45,786 nt of DNA. Origin: Faecousia sp. (GTDB lineage Bacteria; Bacillota; Clostridia; Oscillospirales; Oscillospiraceae). Shown here in pieces: positions 6,354 to 14,409 of this stretch. Each line of letters starts with the position of its first letter. Within the stretch, counting starts at the first letter, position 1. A program made the translations under genes and the position numbers. The notes beneath the pieces are model-generated. The model saw nothing but the letters and a program-made list of their open reading frames with translations, was not told where the DNA came from and made no database searches. The stretch covers positions 1 to 45,786 of the forward strand of contig JARIBV010000003.1 of the NCBI GenBank assembly GCA_029257335.1, read 5' to 3'.

Positions 6354-7346
6354 ATGGCAGGTAAAGTAAAATATTTCTATGAGCTTACGGTCTCCAGCTC
6401 TCCTCATATCCATGGCCCAAACCGGACCTGGCGGTTGATGCTGGATGTAATCATTGCGCTGATGCCGGCTCTGCTCTGGGCCGTGCTGATGTTTGGGTTC
6501 CGGGCCTTCACTGTGGCGGGGATCTCTGTGGCAGGCTCCGTATTCTTTGAATGGGCCTATCGGAAGATCATGAAGCTTGACAACACGGTGGGAGACTTGT
6601 CCAGTGTGGTTACGGGCCTTTTGATCGCATTTGTGTGTCCGGTCACCATTCCCTATTGGACCATTCTCGTGGGCGACTTTTTTGCCATCGTGGTGGTCAA
6701 GCAGCTCTTTGGCGGCATTGGAAAGAACTTTATGAACCCGGCGCTGGCTGCTCGGGCCTTTCTTTTGTCCTGGCCTGTGGTGATGACCACCTGGGTGGAG
6801 GATGGTTCCCGGCCCGGGATTTTCCATCCGGTGGACGCAGTCACTGCGGCTACCCCTCTGAACAATATGCATACCGGTGCGCTGCCTCAAGAGTCTCTGC
6901 TGGATCTGTTTCTGGGAACGGTGGGCGGCTCTATGGGTGAGATTTCCGCGGTGCTCCTCCTGGCAGGCGGCCTGTACTTAGTGGTTCGTAAAGTAATTAC
7001 CCTGAGAATTCCCCTATCCTTCCTGGGAACTGTAGCGGTTCTGACCTTCCTCTTCCCTCGAGGAAATGACCGGGTTGTATGGATGCTCAGCCAGCTCCTG
7101 TCCGGCGGTCTTATGCTGGGTGCCTGGTTTATGGCGACAGACTATGTGACCACACCGATTACCGGACTGGGACAGATTCTTTTCGGACTGGGCTGCGGCA
7201 TCATCACAGTTGTGATCCGGTACTTTGGCTCCTATCCTGAGGGGGTCAGCTATGCCATTCTGATTATGAATACCTGTGTGGTCCTTCTGGATCAGGTAGG
7301 CCGACCCAAGCGCTTCGGCATGACCAAAAAGGAGGAAAAGCAATGA
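6354..7346 (+). CDS. rnfD: Rnf complex subunit D, membrane flavoprotein
   Basis: RnfD is an integral membrane subunit carrying covalently bound FMN and forming part of the ion path. The 330-residue protein has about nine or ten hydrophobic helices beginning near residue 30. It has the conserved GGIGKNFMNPALAARAF segment and the flavinylation region DAVTAATPL (about residues 161-169), where a Thr takes the FMN phosphate. The ATG at 6354 follows AGGAGGGG 12 bases after rnfC. The stop overlaps the rnfG start by four bases (ATGA). Confidence 0.97.
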   Translation: MAGKVKYFYELTVSSSPHIHGPNRTWRLMLDVIIALMPALLWAVLMFGFRAFTVAGISVAGSVFFEWAYRKIMKLDNTVGDLSSVVTGLLIAFVCPVTIPYWTILVGDFFAIVVVKQLFGGIGKNFMNPALAARAFLLSWPVVMTTWVEDGSRPGIFHPVDAVTAATPLNNMHTGALPQESLLDLFLGTVGGSMGEISAVLLLAGGLYLVVRKVITLRIPLSFLGTVAVLTFLFPRGNDRVVWMLSQLLSGGLMLGAWFMATDYVTTPITGLGQILFGLGCGIITVVIRYFGSYPEGVSYAILIMNTCVVLLDQVGRPKRFGMTKKEEKQ

Positions 7347-7894
7347 ATCAGAAAAGTTCAGGCGTTCGGACGGTTTTAACATTGTTTATCATTGCTGCTA
7401 TAATCGCAGGTCTGCTGGCAGGGGTCAATATGATTACTAAAGACCGAATTGCAGCAGAAAAGGAAAGAAAAACGGAAGAGGCTCTGCTAAAAGTGGTGCC
7501 GGAGGGGCAGCAGGTGCTGGAAAAGCTGGAATCCTTCCCCGATGCATCGGCTCTGGTGCGCCAGGTCTATACCACGACGGACGGCTATGTGTTTGAAGTT
7601 GCACCCGGCGGATACGGCGGTGAAATTCACCTGATGGTGGGAATCAACAACGAAGGAGCCGTTACCGGGCTGGAAGTTGTAAGCCACAGTGAAACCAGCG
7701 GTTTGGGCGCAAACGCTACAAAAGAAGCGTTCCGCAGCCAGTTTGTTGGAGTGGACCAGGCCGTGGCAGTGACAAAGGATGGCGGGCGGATCGATGCGCT
7801 TACAGGTGCTACGGTTACTTCCCGGGCGGTATGCGACGGAATCAATGCTGCTCTGGCCAGCTGGAGGGATATGAAAGGAGGGGCTCAGAAATGA
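7343..7894 (+). CDS. rnfG: Rnf complex subunit G, FMN-binding protein
   Basis: RnfG is a membrane-anchored extracytoplasmic flavoprotein of the Rnf complex. Residues 9-31 form one transmembrane helix. A soluble FMN-binding domain follows, with SHSETSGLGANATKEAF and the flavinylation motif TGAT at residues 154-157 (inside DALTGATVTS), where Thr157 is the expected covalent FMN site. The length of 183 residues is usual. It overlaps rnfD and rnfE by four bases on each side, consistent with coupled translation. Confidence 0.97.
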   Translation: MNQKSSGVRTVLTLFIIAAIIAGLLAGVNMITKDRIAAEKERKTEEALLKVVPEGQQVLEKLESFPDASALVRQVYTTTDGYVFEVAPGGYGGEIHLMVGINNEGAVTGLEVVSHSETSGLGANATKEAFRSQFVGVDQAVAVTKDGGRIDALTGATVTSRAVCDGINAALASWRDMKGGAQK

Positions 7895-8553
7895 AAATTC
7901 AAAAACAGTTGAAAGAAGGGCTTTTGACTAAGAACCCGGTGCTGGTACAGCTTTTGGGTATGTGCTCTACCATGGCCATTACCACCACGCTGTTCAATGG
8001 TCTGGGCATGGGGTTGTCGGTCACTCTGATTCTGATTTGCTCCAATGTGATCATTTCCCTTCTGCGTAAGGTCATTCCCAGCAGTATTCGGATCGCCGCC
8101 TATGTGGTGATTATTGCCGGATTTGTTACCATGGTGGATCTGCTGCTACAAGCATTTTTGCCGGAGCTGTCAAATAGTTTGGGCGTGTTTATCCCGTTGA
8201 TCGTGGTAAACTGCATTATTTTGGGTCGTGCAGAGGCATTTGCCTCTAAAAACGGCGTTTTCGCCTCTCTGGTGGATGGGCTGACTCAGGGATTGGGATA
8301 CACCATCGCCCTTGTGATAATGTGCATTTTTCGGGAACTGTTGGGCAGCGGTACATTTGGAGCCGGACTTCTCAACGGAGGGGCCGGAATCCGGATCATT
8401 CCGGAGCAGTATCCTGCTATGATGATGATTCTCCCCTTCGGCGGCTTCCTTACCCTGGGCATTGTCATAGCCTTTTCCCAATGGCTTACCAGACACCTGG
8501 ATAACCGCCAGCGTGAAAAAGAGGCCGCAAAGAGAAAGGAGGCAGCGGTATGA
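7891..8553 (+). CDS. rnfE: Rnf complex subunit E
   Basis: RnfE is a membrane subunit homologous to NqrD that, with RnfA, forms the six-helix pair holding an Fe-S centre in the membrane. The 220-residue product starts [29 protein letters not shown] and contains the conserved cysteine in the first helix. It also contains [20 protein letters not shown] with the second conserved Cys. The start was set at ATG 7891, which overlaps the rnfG stop (ATGA); the open frame starts at 7831 inside rnfG. The C-terminal tail is charged. Confidence 0.96.
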   Translation: MKIQKQLKEGLLTKNPVLVQLLGMCSTMAITTTLFNGLGMGLSVTLILICSNVIISLLRKVIPSSIRIAAYVVIIAGFVTMVDLLLQAFLPELSNSLGVFIPLIVVNCIILGRAEAFASKNGVFASLVDGLTQGLGYTIALVIMCIFRELLGSGTFGAGLLNGGAGIRIIPEQYPAMMMILPFGGFLTLGIVIAFSQWLTRHLDNRQREKEAAKRKEAAV

Positions 8554-9137
8554 ATGTGACTTCCCTGCTTGCCATTGCATTGGGTGCGATTCTTACCAAT
8601 AACTTCATTCTGGTGAAATTTTTAGGCATCTGTCCCTTTATGGGTGTTTCCAGAAAAACGGATACCGCACTGGGCATGGGCGTTGCCGTTACCTTCGTTA
8701 TGACCATTGCCTCTTTGGCCACCTGGGCAGTGGATCACTGGATCCTCTCCCCTCTCGACCTCAGTTATATGCAGACAGCGGCCTTTATCCTCATTATTGC
8801 TTCCGTCGTACAGGTTGTGGAAATGTTTCTCAAAAAGAGCGTTCCGACCCTGTATCAGGCTTTGGGAATCTATTTGCCGCTCATCACTACCAACTGTGCG
8901 GTGCTGGGTGTTGCACTGCTGAATATCCAGCTGCAATATGGTCCCCTTGAGTCGTTGGTCTACGGTTTTACCGGCGGCCTGGGCTTCACCCTGGCCATTG
9001 TTCTGTTTTCCTCTGTGCGCCAACGGGTGGAGGAAGCAGAGTGTCCGGAGTGCTTTAAAGGCTTTCCCATTGCGCTGATTTCGGCTGGGCTTTTGGCGCT
9101 GGCCTTTATGGGATTTTCCGGCCTGAAGGTATTTTAA
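8550..9137 (+). CDS. rnfA: Rnf complex subunit A
   Basis: RnfA is the NqrE-like partner of RnfE. The 195-residue protein has six predicted helices, [16 protein letters not shown] with the first conserved Cys (about residues 15-30) and [17 protein letters not shown] with the second (near residue 115). It overlaps rnfE by four bases and is followed 12 bases later by rnfB. Length and motifs are those of ordinary family members. Confidence 0.97.
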   Translation: MNVTSLLAIALGAILTNNFILVKFLGICPFMGVSRKTDTALGMGVAVTFVMTIASLATWAVDHWILSPLDLSYMQTAAFILIIASVVQVVEMFLKKSVPTLYQALGIYLPLITTNCAVLGVALLNIQLQYGPLESLVYGFTGGLGFTLAIVLFSSVRQRVEEAECPECFKGFPIALISAGLLALAFMGFSGLKVF

Positions 9138-9149
9138 GGAGGAATTGCC

Positions 9150-9971
9150 GTGGATATTTTAATTGCAATAGGAGTGTTAGGCGGCCTGGCACTGTTTTTT
9201 GGTCTGGTACTGGCGGTTGCCAGCAAGGTCTTTTATGTGGAGACGGACCCCAGGCTGGAGCCTTTGCAGGAATGCCTTTCCGGCGCAAACTGCGGCGGAT
9301 GTGGCTTTTCCGGCTGTGGAGCCTATGCACAGGCTGTGCTGGACGGCAAAGCCCCTGTGGGCTTGTGCATTGCCGGCGGCGAAGAATGTGCACAGAAGAT
9401 GGCAAAAATCATGGGGACAAAGGCGGAGAAAGTGGCCCGTCAGGTGGCTTTTGTCCGTTGTGCCGGCACTACAGCCCGGGATAAAGGCGTGTATGAAGGC
9501 ATCCATGATTGCGTGGCGGCCACAAAAGTGGCAGGCCGTGGCCCACTGATTTGTAAGTTTGGCTGTCTTGGATTTGGAAACTGTGTGGCAGCCTGTAAGT
9601 TTGACGCCATTCATCTGGTGGATGGGGTGGCCAAGGTGGACCCGGATAAATGTACAGGCTGTATGAGCTGCGCTGCGGCTTGTCCAAGAAATATTATTGT
9701 GCCTGTTCACTATGGCGTCAATATCACCGTGGCCTGCTCCTCCAATGCCCGTGGCTCCGTGACACTTCGCGGCTGCGACATTGGTTGTATTGGTTGCAGC
9801 AAATGTGAGAAAATTTGTCCCAAGGGAGCCATTAAGGTGGAACGAAATTTGGCGGTCATTGATTACGATTTGTGTGACAACTGCGGACAATGTGTGGATG
9901 TCTGCCCCAGAAAACTGATTTCCAACTCCAACCTGACAAAGGCGGACGACGGCGTAGCAAGAGACCTGTAA
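9150..9971 (+). CDS. rnfB: Rnf complex subunit B, ferredoxin-accepting Fe-S protein
   Basis: RnfB receives electrons from reduced ferredoxin. It begins with a transmembrane helix (about residues 2-25). Next is the four-cysteine domain NCGGCGFSGCG (Cys 42, 48, 51 and 56 plus Cys73), and then a series of ferredoxin-type clusters, including CTGCMSCAAACP, CIGCSKCEKICP and CDNCGQCVDVCP. Its 273 residues are a normal length. The start codon is GTG at 9150, seven bases after AAGGAGG. This is the last gene of the operon and is followed by a strong terminator. Confidence 0.96.
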   Translation: MDILIAIGVLGGLALFFGLVLAVASKVFYVETDPRLEPLQECLSGANCGGCGFSGCGAYAQAVLDGKAPVGLCIAGGEECAQKMAKIMGTKAEKVARQVAFVRCAGTTARDKGVYEGIHDCVAATKVAGRGPLICKFGCLGFGNCVAACKFDAIHLVDGVAKVDPDKCTGCMSCAAACPRNIIVPVHYGVNITVACSSNARGSVTLRGCDIGCIGCSKCEKICPKGAIKVERNLAVIDYDLCDNCGQCVDVCPRKLISNSNLTKADDGVARDL

Positions 9972-9978
9972 ATCACAG

Positions 9979-10016
9979 AAAAATCACCTCTGCGCAGTTG
10001 CAGAGGTGATTTTTTA
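9979..10016 (+). terminator. Rho-independent terminator after rnfB
   Basis: AAAATCACCTCTGC pairs with GCAGAGGTGATTTTTT. A 14-base stem with a T-tract on the + strand ends the rnf operon. Confidence 0.92.
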
Positions 10017-10064
10017 TCCACAGGGGGTGTGGAATTCTGGGACATTCTTTGGGATCATGCAGAG

Positions 10065-10103
10065 AAAGAGACTGTCTCTCAAGACCGGAGACAGCCTCTT
10101 TTT
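10065..10103. terminator. Terminator between convergent rnf and asd units
   Basis: AAAGAGACTGTCTC (10065-10078) pairs with GAGACAGCCTCTTT (10088-10101), with T5 on the + strand and a T/C-rich tract on the minus strand. It lies just beyond the asd stop, so it may act in both directions. Confidence 0.75.
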
Positions 10104-10128
10104 GTCCACAAGGGCTGTGAAACAGTGC

Positions 10129-11133
10129 TCACTTCCGAATCAACAGCTCTGCAATCTGTACGGCGTTGGTTGCTGCACCTTTTCTCACTTGATCGCCACA
10201 GCACCACAGGGTGATGCCGCCGGGATTAGTGAGGTCAGGGCGAATCCGTCCGACCCATACCAGATCCTGGTTAGAGGTATCCAAGGGCATGGGGTATTGA
10301 TTCTGTTTCAGGTCATCTACCAGCTTACACCCAGGTGCAGCTGCGATGGCGGCTCTGGCCTGCTCCACGGTAACGGGAGATTGAAAGGTCATTGTGGCGG
10401 AAATGGAATGACTGCGAACCACAGGAACCCGAACACAGGTGCAGCTTACCTTCATTTCAGGAAGATGCAGGATTTTGCGTCCTTCGTTTTGCAGTTTCAT
10501 TTCTTCACTGGTATATCCCTCAAACTGCTCGCTGCCAATCTGGGGAATCAGATTGAACGCAATCTGGTGAGCAAAGGTCTTGACCTGAGCTTCCTTACCT
10601 GCATCCAGGTCGGAAACCTGCTGGTGCAGCTCGGAAATTCCTGCAACGCCAGCGCCAGATACAGCCTGATAGGTGCTGGCCACCATGGTCTGAATGGGAG
10701 ACAGTCGATTGAGGGCTGCAACAGCGGTGAGGGTGATAACGGTGGAGCAGTTGGGATTTGAAATGATGCCGTTGTGGTGCTTTGCATCCTCTCCGTTGAC
10801 TTCTGGGATTACAAGGGGAACAGTGGGGTCCAGCCGAAAAGCGCTGGAATTGTCCACGAATACAGCACCTGCGGCCTTGATTGCCGGGGCGAACTGTATG
10901 GCAATATCATTTTCAGCAGCACCCAACACAATATCAACGCCCTGAAAGGCTTCTTCTCTTGCTTCTTCGATCACTACGGGCGTTCCACGGAAGATCACTT
11001 CCTTGCCGGCACTTCTTGCACTGGCGAGGAGTTTCAGCGTTCCCACGGGGAAATTCCGCTCTTCCAGAAGCTTTCTCATTTCCTGGCCTACGGCACCGGT
11101 GGCACCTAAAATAGCAACAGTATAGGTTTTCAT
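10129..11133 (-). CDS. asd: Aspartate-semialdehyde dehydrogenase
   Basis: This enzyme reduces aspartyl phosphate to aspartate semialdehyde with NADPH, the branch-point step to lysine, diaminopimelate, threonine and methionine. The 334-residue protein has the nucleotide-binding GATGAVGQEM at residues 10-19. The catalytic Cys lies in SNPNCSTV (about residues 125-132), and the ASTYQAVSGAG and ELHQQV segments follow. The start at 11133 is preceded by GGAGG on the minus strand. It follows a small unknown gene by 24 bases and is probably co-transcribed with it. Confidence 0.97.
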   Translation of the reverse strand: MKTYTVAILGATGAVGQEMRKLLEERNFPVGTLKLLASARSAGKEVIFRGTPVVIEEAREEAFQGVDIVLGAAENDIAIQFAPAIKAAGAVFVDNSSAFRLDPTVPLVIPEVNGEDAKHHNGIISNPNCSTVITLTAVAALNRLSPIQTMVASTYQAVSGAGVAGISELHQQVSDLDAGKEAQVKTFAHQIAFNLIPQIGSEQFEGYTSEEMKLQNEGRKILHLPEMKVSCTCVRVPVVRSHSISATMTFQSPVTVEQARAAIAAAPGCKLVDDLKQNQYPMPLDTSNQDLVWVGRIRPDLTNPGGITLWCCGDQVRKGAATNAVQIAELLIRK

Positions 11134-11157
11134 AATATATTACCTCCGTTCAGGTTG

Positions 11158-11463
11158 TTATCGGAAGGAATAACCTGCTTCCATCAGTCGGTTCAAAGCT
11201 TCGTTGGCCTGGTCATCGGTAAACAATTCCCCGTAGACACTTTGCAGGCACAGAGCCTCCAGAGTTAAATCCAGGCGATTTTTCTTTTGCAGGGAGTCAA
11301 AACCGTCACTGCATTTCCGTCCGGATAAAATGCGGCGAGCCAGAGCGACAGCACCTAAAGTTTCTGCCTGTTGGCGCATTCGAGTGGCTGGAACCCCCAA
11401 GGTCTCCATTTTATCCCATTGGGATTTCCATGCGGCGGAAAACTTTTCTTCTGTCCCAATCAT
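11158..11463 (-). CDS. Uncharacterised small soluble protein upstream of asd
   Basis: I do not recognise this 101-residue product. It is mostly helical, has no transmembrane segment or signal peptide, and carries two Cys (in RKCSDGF and ALCLQS) but no known metal motif. The coding status is supported by an AGGAGG seven bases before the ATG at 11463, by a TATAAT-containing promoter upstream, and by tight linkage to asd 24 bases downstream. A role connected with the aspartate pathway is possible but nothing in the sequence shows it. Confidence 0.75.
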   Translation of the reverse strand: MIGTEEKFSAAWKSQWDKMETLGVPATRMRQQAETLGAVALARRILSGRKCSDGFDSLQKKNRLDLTLEALCLQSVYGELFTDDQANEALNRLMEAGYSFR

Positions 11464-11492
11464 ATGAGAGCCTCCTTTGCATTTGTAGCCCT

Positions 11493-11521
11493 ATTATACT
11501 ACAGGACGGTTGCCTTTTCCA
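11493..11521 (-). promoter_or_regulatory. Promoter of the small gene-asd unit
   Basis: TATAAT on the minus strand (11493-11498) lies 17 bases from a weak TGGAAA (11516-11521). Confidence 0.55.
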
Positions 11522-11586
11522 GTACCTTTTGCGGGCAGATCCTGCAAAGTTTTGTGCGTTTGATGCAAAGAAATTCGTTTTTTCGG

Positions 11587-11615
11587 TTTACGGCGTGGGA
11601 TTTTTGTAGTACAAT
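11587..11615 (+). promoter_or_regulatory. Promoter of the zinc-ribbon membrane protein gene
   Basis: TTTACG (11587-11592), 17-base spacer, TACAAT (11610-11615), located 24 bases before the ATG at 11639. Confidence 0.7.
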
Positions 11616-11638
11616 ATTAGAGATTGGAGGTGGCTGAT

Positions 11639-11989
11639 ATGCATTGCTTAAAATGCGGCACAGAGATCGAATCCCCAAATGTGTTCTGCGAAACCTGCTT
11701 AGAGAAGATGAAACAAGATCCTGTTTCACGTGAAACACCATTGATTCTGCAACCTCATCCGGAGTATACCCTTATGTCGGAAGGAAAGCGCGCACCGAAG
11801 ACAGAAGAGTTGCTGATAAAGTCTCAACGGCACTGCAAACGACTGAAAACAACCTGCGTGATTATGACAATGGTCTGTGTTTGCTTGATCCTTTTGCTGC
11901 TCCTTTGGAGAACAAACACCAACAATAAGCCTACAATCGGTCAAAATTATGTGACCGAAGTAATCACAAAAAATGAAAAACAGCATTGA
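11639..11989 (+). CDS. Zinc-ribbon single-pass membrane protein, function unknown
   Basis: The 116-residue product begins with a zinc-ribbon-like pair CLKCG and CETC (residues 3-7 and about 20-23). A polar linker follows, then a strongly hydrophobic helix CVIMTMVCVCLILLLLLW, then a short polar tail. Such proteins are usually anchored in the membrane with the metal-binding head in the cytoplasm; the partner is unknown. A perfect parS site is embedded in its coding sequence at 11722-11737 (reading SRET), and a second parS follows the stop codon. The gene sits directly before parA. The start follows GGAGGTGG; the open frame begins at a TTG at 11624. Confidence 0.75.
   Translation: MHCLKCGTEIESPNVFCETCLEKMKQDPVSRETPLILQPHPEYTLMSEGKRAPKTEELLIKSQRHCKRLKTTCVIMTMVCVCLILLLLLWRTNTNNKPTIGQNYVTEVITKNEKQH
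11722..11737. other. parS site 1 (inside the zinc-ribbon gene)
   Basis: TGTTTCACGTGAAACA is a perfect 16-base palindrome identical to the ParB/Spo0J-binding consensus. ParB loads here and spreads to organise the origin region. Confidence 0.95.
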
Positions 11990-11996
11990 TTCTGTG

Positions 11997-12012
11997 TGTT
12001 TCACGTGAAACA
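11997..12012. other. parS site 2 (upstream of parA)
   Basis: A second perfect TGTTTCACGTGAAACA, 275 bases from the first and 14 bases before the -35 element of the parA promoter. Confidence 0.96.
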
Positions 12013-12025
12013 TCAGATTTCGCCA

Positions 12026-12053
12026 TTGCAATTCCCACGGACTGTGTTATAAT
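12026..12053 (+). promoter_or_regulatory. Promoter of parA-parB
   Basis: TTGCAA (12026-12031), 16-base spacer, TATAAT (12048-12053). The adjacent parS suggests that ParB spreading could repress it. Confidence 0.78.
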
Positions 12054-12097
12054 ATAGGACGCAATCTAAGAAAGAGAATCCCCGGAAGGAGGTCAAT

Positions 12098-12853
12098 ATG
12101 GGCCGCATTATTTCTGTGGTAAATCAAAAAGGCGGTGTGGGCAAGACGACCACAGCTGTAAATCTCACCGCAGCCCTGACAGAACAGGGAAAGCGTGTAC
12201 TTCTGTGCGACTTCGACCCACAGGCCAATGCAACATCAGGACTGGGCGTGGATAAGCATCGCACAGGAAAAACCATTTATGATGTTCTGATCAACCAGGT
12301 AGATCCTGCATCCTGTGTTGTGGAAACAAAATTTGGAGGAGTTCTCCCCTCAGGCAGTGCGCTGGCAGGTGCAGGCGTAGAACTGATCGGCGCTCAGGAT
12401 CGGGAGCATCAGTTGAAAAATGCGTTGGAGAAACTTCGGGAGCAGTACGATTATATTTTAATTGACTGCCCCCCGTCCCTGGAGCTTTTGACGCTGAATG
12501 GACTGTGCGCTGCGGATGGTGTGTTGATTCCGGTGCAGTGTGAGTACTACGCATTGGAAGGACTCAGTGACCTGATGGCCACCATGAGAGCCATTAAAAA
12601 GAGAATCAGCCCGAAGCTGGATATCTTTGGCGTTGTACTTACTATGTATGACGGTAGAACAAATTTCTCCGCACAGGTGGCCCAGGAGGTGCGTCGTCAC
12701 TTCCCTGGCAAAGTGTTTAACACTATGATTCCCCGCAATGTCCGACTGGCCGAGGCACCCAGCCATGGCATTCCGGTCACGGCTTACGACCGATCCAGCC
12801 GAGGCGCACAAGCCTATACCCAGTTGGCGGAAGAAATTATCAGGAAAGGATGA
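12098..12853 (+). CDS. parA: Chromosome partitioning ATPase ParA/Soj
   Basis: ParA is a DNA-bound P-loop ATPase that works with ParB in chromosome segregation and influences DnaA in Firmicutes. The 251-residue protein has the deviant Walker A motif KGGVGKTT at residues 11-18, DFDPQANAT (Walker A'), and DCPPSLELL (Walker B). The ATG at 12098 follows GGAAGGAGG. It is followed four bases after its stop by parB. The length and absence of an N-terminal HTH match chromosomal Soj rather than plasmid ParA. Confidence 0.97.
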   Translation: MGRIISVVNQKGGVGKTTTAVNLTAALTEQGKRVLLCDFDPQANATSGLGVDKHRTGKTIYDVLINQVDPASCVVETKFGGVLPSGSALAGAGVELIGAQDREHQLKNALEKLREQYDYILIDCPPSLELLTLNGLCAADGVLIPVQCEYYALEGLSDLMATMRAIKKRISPKLDIFGVVLTMYDGRTNFSAQVAQEVRRHFPGKVFNTMIPRNVRLAEAPSHGIPVTAYDRSSRGAQAYTQLAEEIIRKG

Positions 12854-12857
12854 TTCC

Positions 12858-13739
12858 ATGGCTGTACAAAAGGGTTTGGGCAGGGGCTTAGGAGCTCTGC
12901 TCAGTGACTATAACCAGGAGCCGGAAGAGGAAACTGGTTTAAAAAATCTTCCATTACAGAAGGTGGAACCAAATCCGGATCAGCCCCGGCGGGATTTTAA
13001 CGAAGAGGAACTTCAGGCTCTGGCAGAATCCATTGGAACCCATGGCATTTTGCAGCCCCTGACCGTGCGGGAACTGCCCAACGGATATTATCAGATCATC
13101 GCCGGTGAACGGCGGTGGCGTGCAGCCCGGATGGCGGGTCTTCAGGAGGTCCCCGTTCTGGTCATTGAGGCGGATGATCGCAAGGCTATGGAGTTGGCCT
13201 TGATCGAAAATCTGCAGCGTCAGGATCTGAACCCTGTTGAAGAAGCCTTCGGCTATCAAAGCCTCCTGTCTGACTATGGTCTTACTCAGGAGGAAGCAGC
13301 AAAACGAGTGGGAAAATCCCGTCCTTCGGTAGCCAATGCACTTCGTCTCTTGGGCTTGGAGGACGAACTGTTGGAACTGGTTCGCAGCGGAAAGCTCTCC
13401 CCTGGCCACGCTCGCGCAGTGCTTACGGTGAAGGATCCCAGAAAACGCCGGGAAGCGGCACAGAAAATTACCGCGCTGGATTTGTCGGTGCGACAGGCGG
13501 AAATGCTCTGCCGAAATCTGAGCCGGGATGCGGAACCAAAGCCGGAACCACAGGTACTGAAAGTTGACTATGTGGCAGAATGTGAAAAGACCCTGTCCAG
13601 AAGGTTGGGCCGGGGCGTTAAGATCGTCAGCGGAAAGCGAAAAGGCCGCTTTGAGCTGGAGTTCTATGGCCCTGAGGATCTCCAGCGGCTGTATGAGGCG
13701 TTGCAGACCTTGCCGAAGGAGGTGCGCAGAGAAGGATGA
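12858..13739 (+). CDS. parB: Chromosome partitioning protein ParB/Spo0J
   Basis: ParB is a CTP-dependent DNA clamp that loads at parS. The 293-residue protein begins with the ParA-interacting basic segment KGLGRGLGALLSD. CTP-binding and hydrolysis motifs GERRWRA (residues 83-89) and ENLQR (117-121) are present, followed by a helix-turn-helix (EEAAKRVGKSRPSVANALRLL) and a C-terminal dimer domain. The start was placed at ATG 12858 by SD position and homology; the open frame begins 120 bases earlier inside parA. Two consensus parS sites lie less than 1.2 kb upstream. The stop overlaps the next gene by four bases. Confidence 0.97.
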   Translation: MAVQKGLGRGLGALLSDYNQEPEEETGLKNLPLQKVEPNPDQPRRDFNEEELQALAESIGTHGILQPLTVRELPNGYYQIIAGERRWRAARMAGLQEVPVLVIEADDRKAMELALIENLQRQDLNPVEEAFGYQSLLSDYGLTQEEAAKRVGKSRPSVANALRLLGLEDELLELVRSGKLSPGHARAVLTVKDPRKRREAAQKITALDLSVRQAEMLCRNLSRDAEPKPEPQVLKVDYVAECEKTLSRRLGRGVKIVSGKRKGRFELEFYGPEDLQRLYEALQTLPKEVRREG

Positions 13740-14383
13740 GCAGTGAAGAGAAGGAAAGCAAGGAAAACGCTCAGGGACTTTTGAAAAAAGTTACCCAGAT
13801 GATTGAAGAGCCTGAGAAACAAGAGCCGCCAATGCCCCAGGAGCCTAAAAAAGAAGTTCCTGCAAAAAAGAAGACGGCAGTGCGGGAGCGCGCTCTGATT
13901 ACCTACCTGGCCTTGCTTTTTGGTGTGGCATTTATACTGGTGCTGTTATCTTTTGTGATGCAGCAGAGAGACATCTCTCAGGCACACAAAAACACCTCCA
14001 ATGCGCTGTCCAGAGCAGAGCAGCTTCAGGATGATAACCGTGATTTAGCGGAGAAACTCCAGGAGGTTGAGGAAGAGCTGGAAGACTACCAGTATGACAA
14101 CGAAGAACTGGAAGACACAATCGCGGAAATGAACAAGAAACTTTTGGACAAGGATCAGGAGATTTCTAATCTGAAAGAGGAAATCCAAAAGGCAGCCGCA
14201 AAACCCCAGCAGACACCGGATGCCTATGAGCTGCTGCTTCAGGCGCAAAAAGCGCTGCAGGAGGAAAAGACGGCAGAATTTCGAGCCGCAATGGACAAGC
14301 TGGCAGCACAAAAGGACACCCTTGGCACCAGCGGAAAGGCCCTGTATGAGGAGCTTCTGGCCGCAATGCCGAAAGAACAATAA
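13736..14383 (+). CDS. Single-pass membrane coiled-coil protein coupled to parB, function unknown
   Basis: I do not recognise a named family. The 215-residue protein has a charged, Pro/Lys-rich cytoplasmic N-terminus (residues 1-55) and one transmembrane helix (about 57-78, LITYLALLFGVAFILVLLSF). A long acidic coiled coil follows (about 90-155), then a helical C-terminal domain, probably extracytoplasmic, with a YELLLQAQKALQEEKTAEF pattern like a short TPR-type repeat. It overlaps the parB stop by four bases (ATGA) and is followed 26 bases later by serS. The tight coupling suggests it may link the ParB-origin complex to the envelope, which is inference only. Confidence 0.82.
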   Translation: MSSEEKESKENAQGLLKKVTQMIEEPEKQEPPMPQEPKKEVPAKKKTAVRERALITYLALLFGVAFILVLLSFVMQQRDISQAHKNTSNALSRAEQLQDDNRDLAEKLQEVEEELEDYQYDNEELEDTIAEMNKKLLDKDQEISNLKEEIQKAAAKPQQTPDAYELLLQAQKALQEEKTAEFRAAMDKLAAQKDTLGTSGKALYEELLAAMPKEQ

Positions 14384-14409
14384 ATATTACTACCCTGAGG
14401 TGAAAAGAT

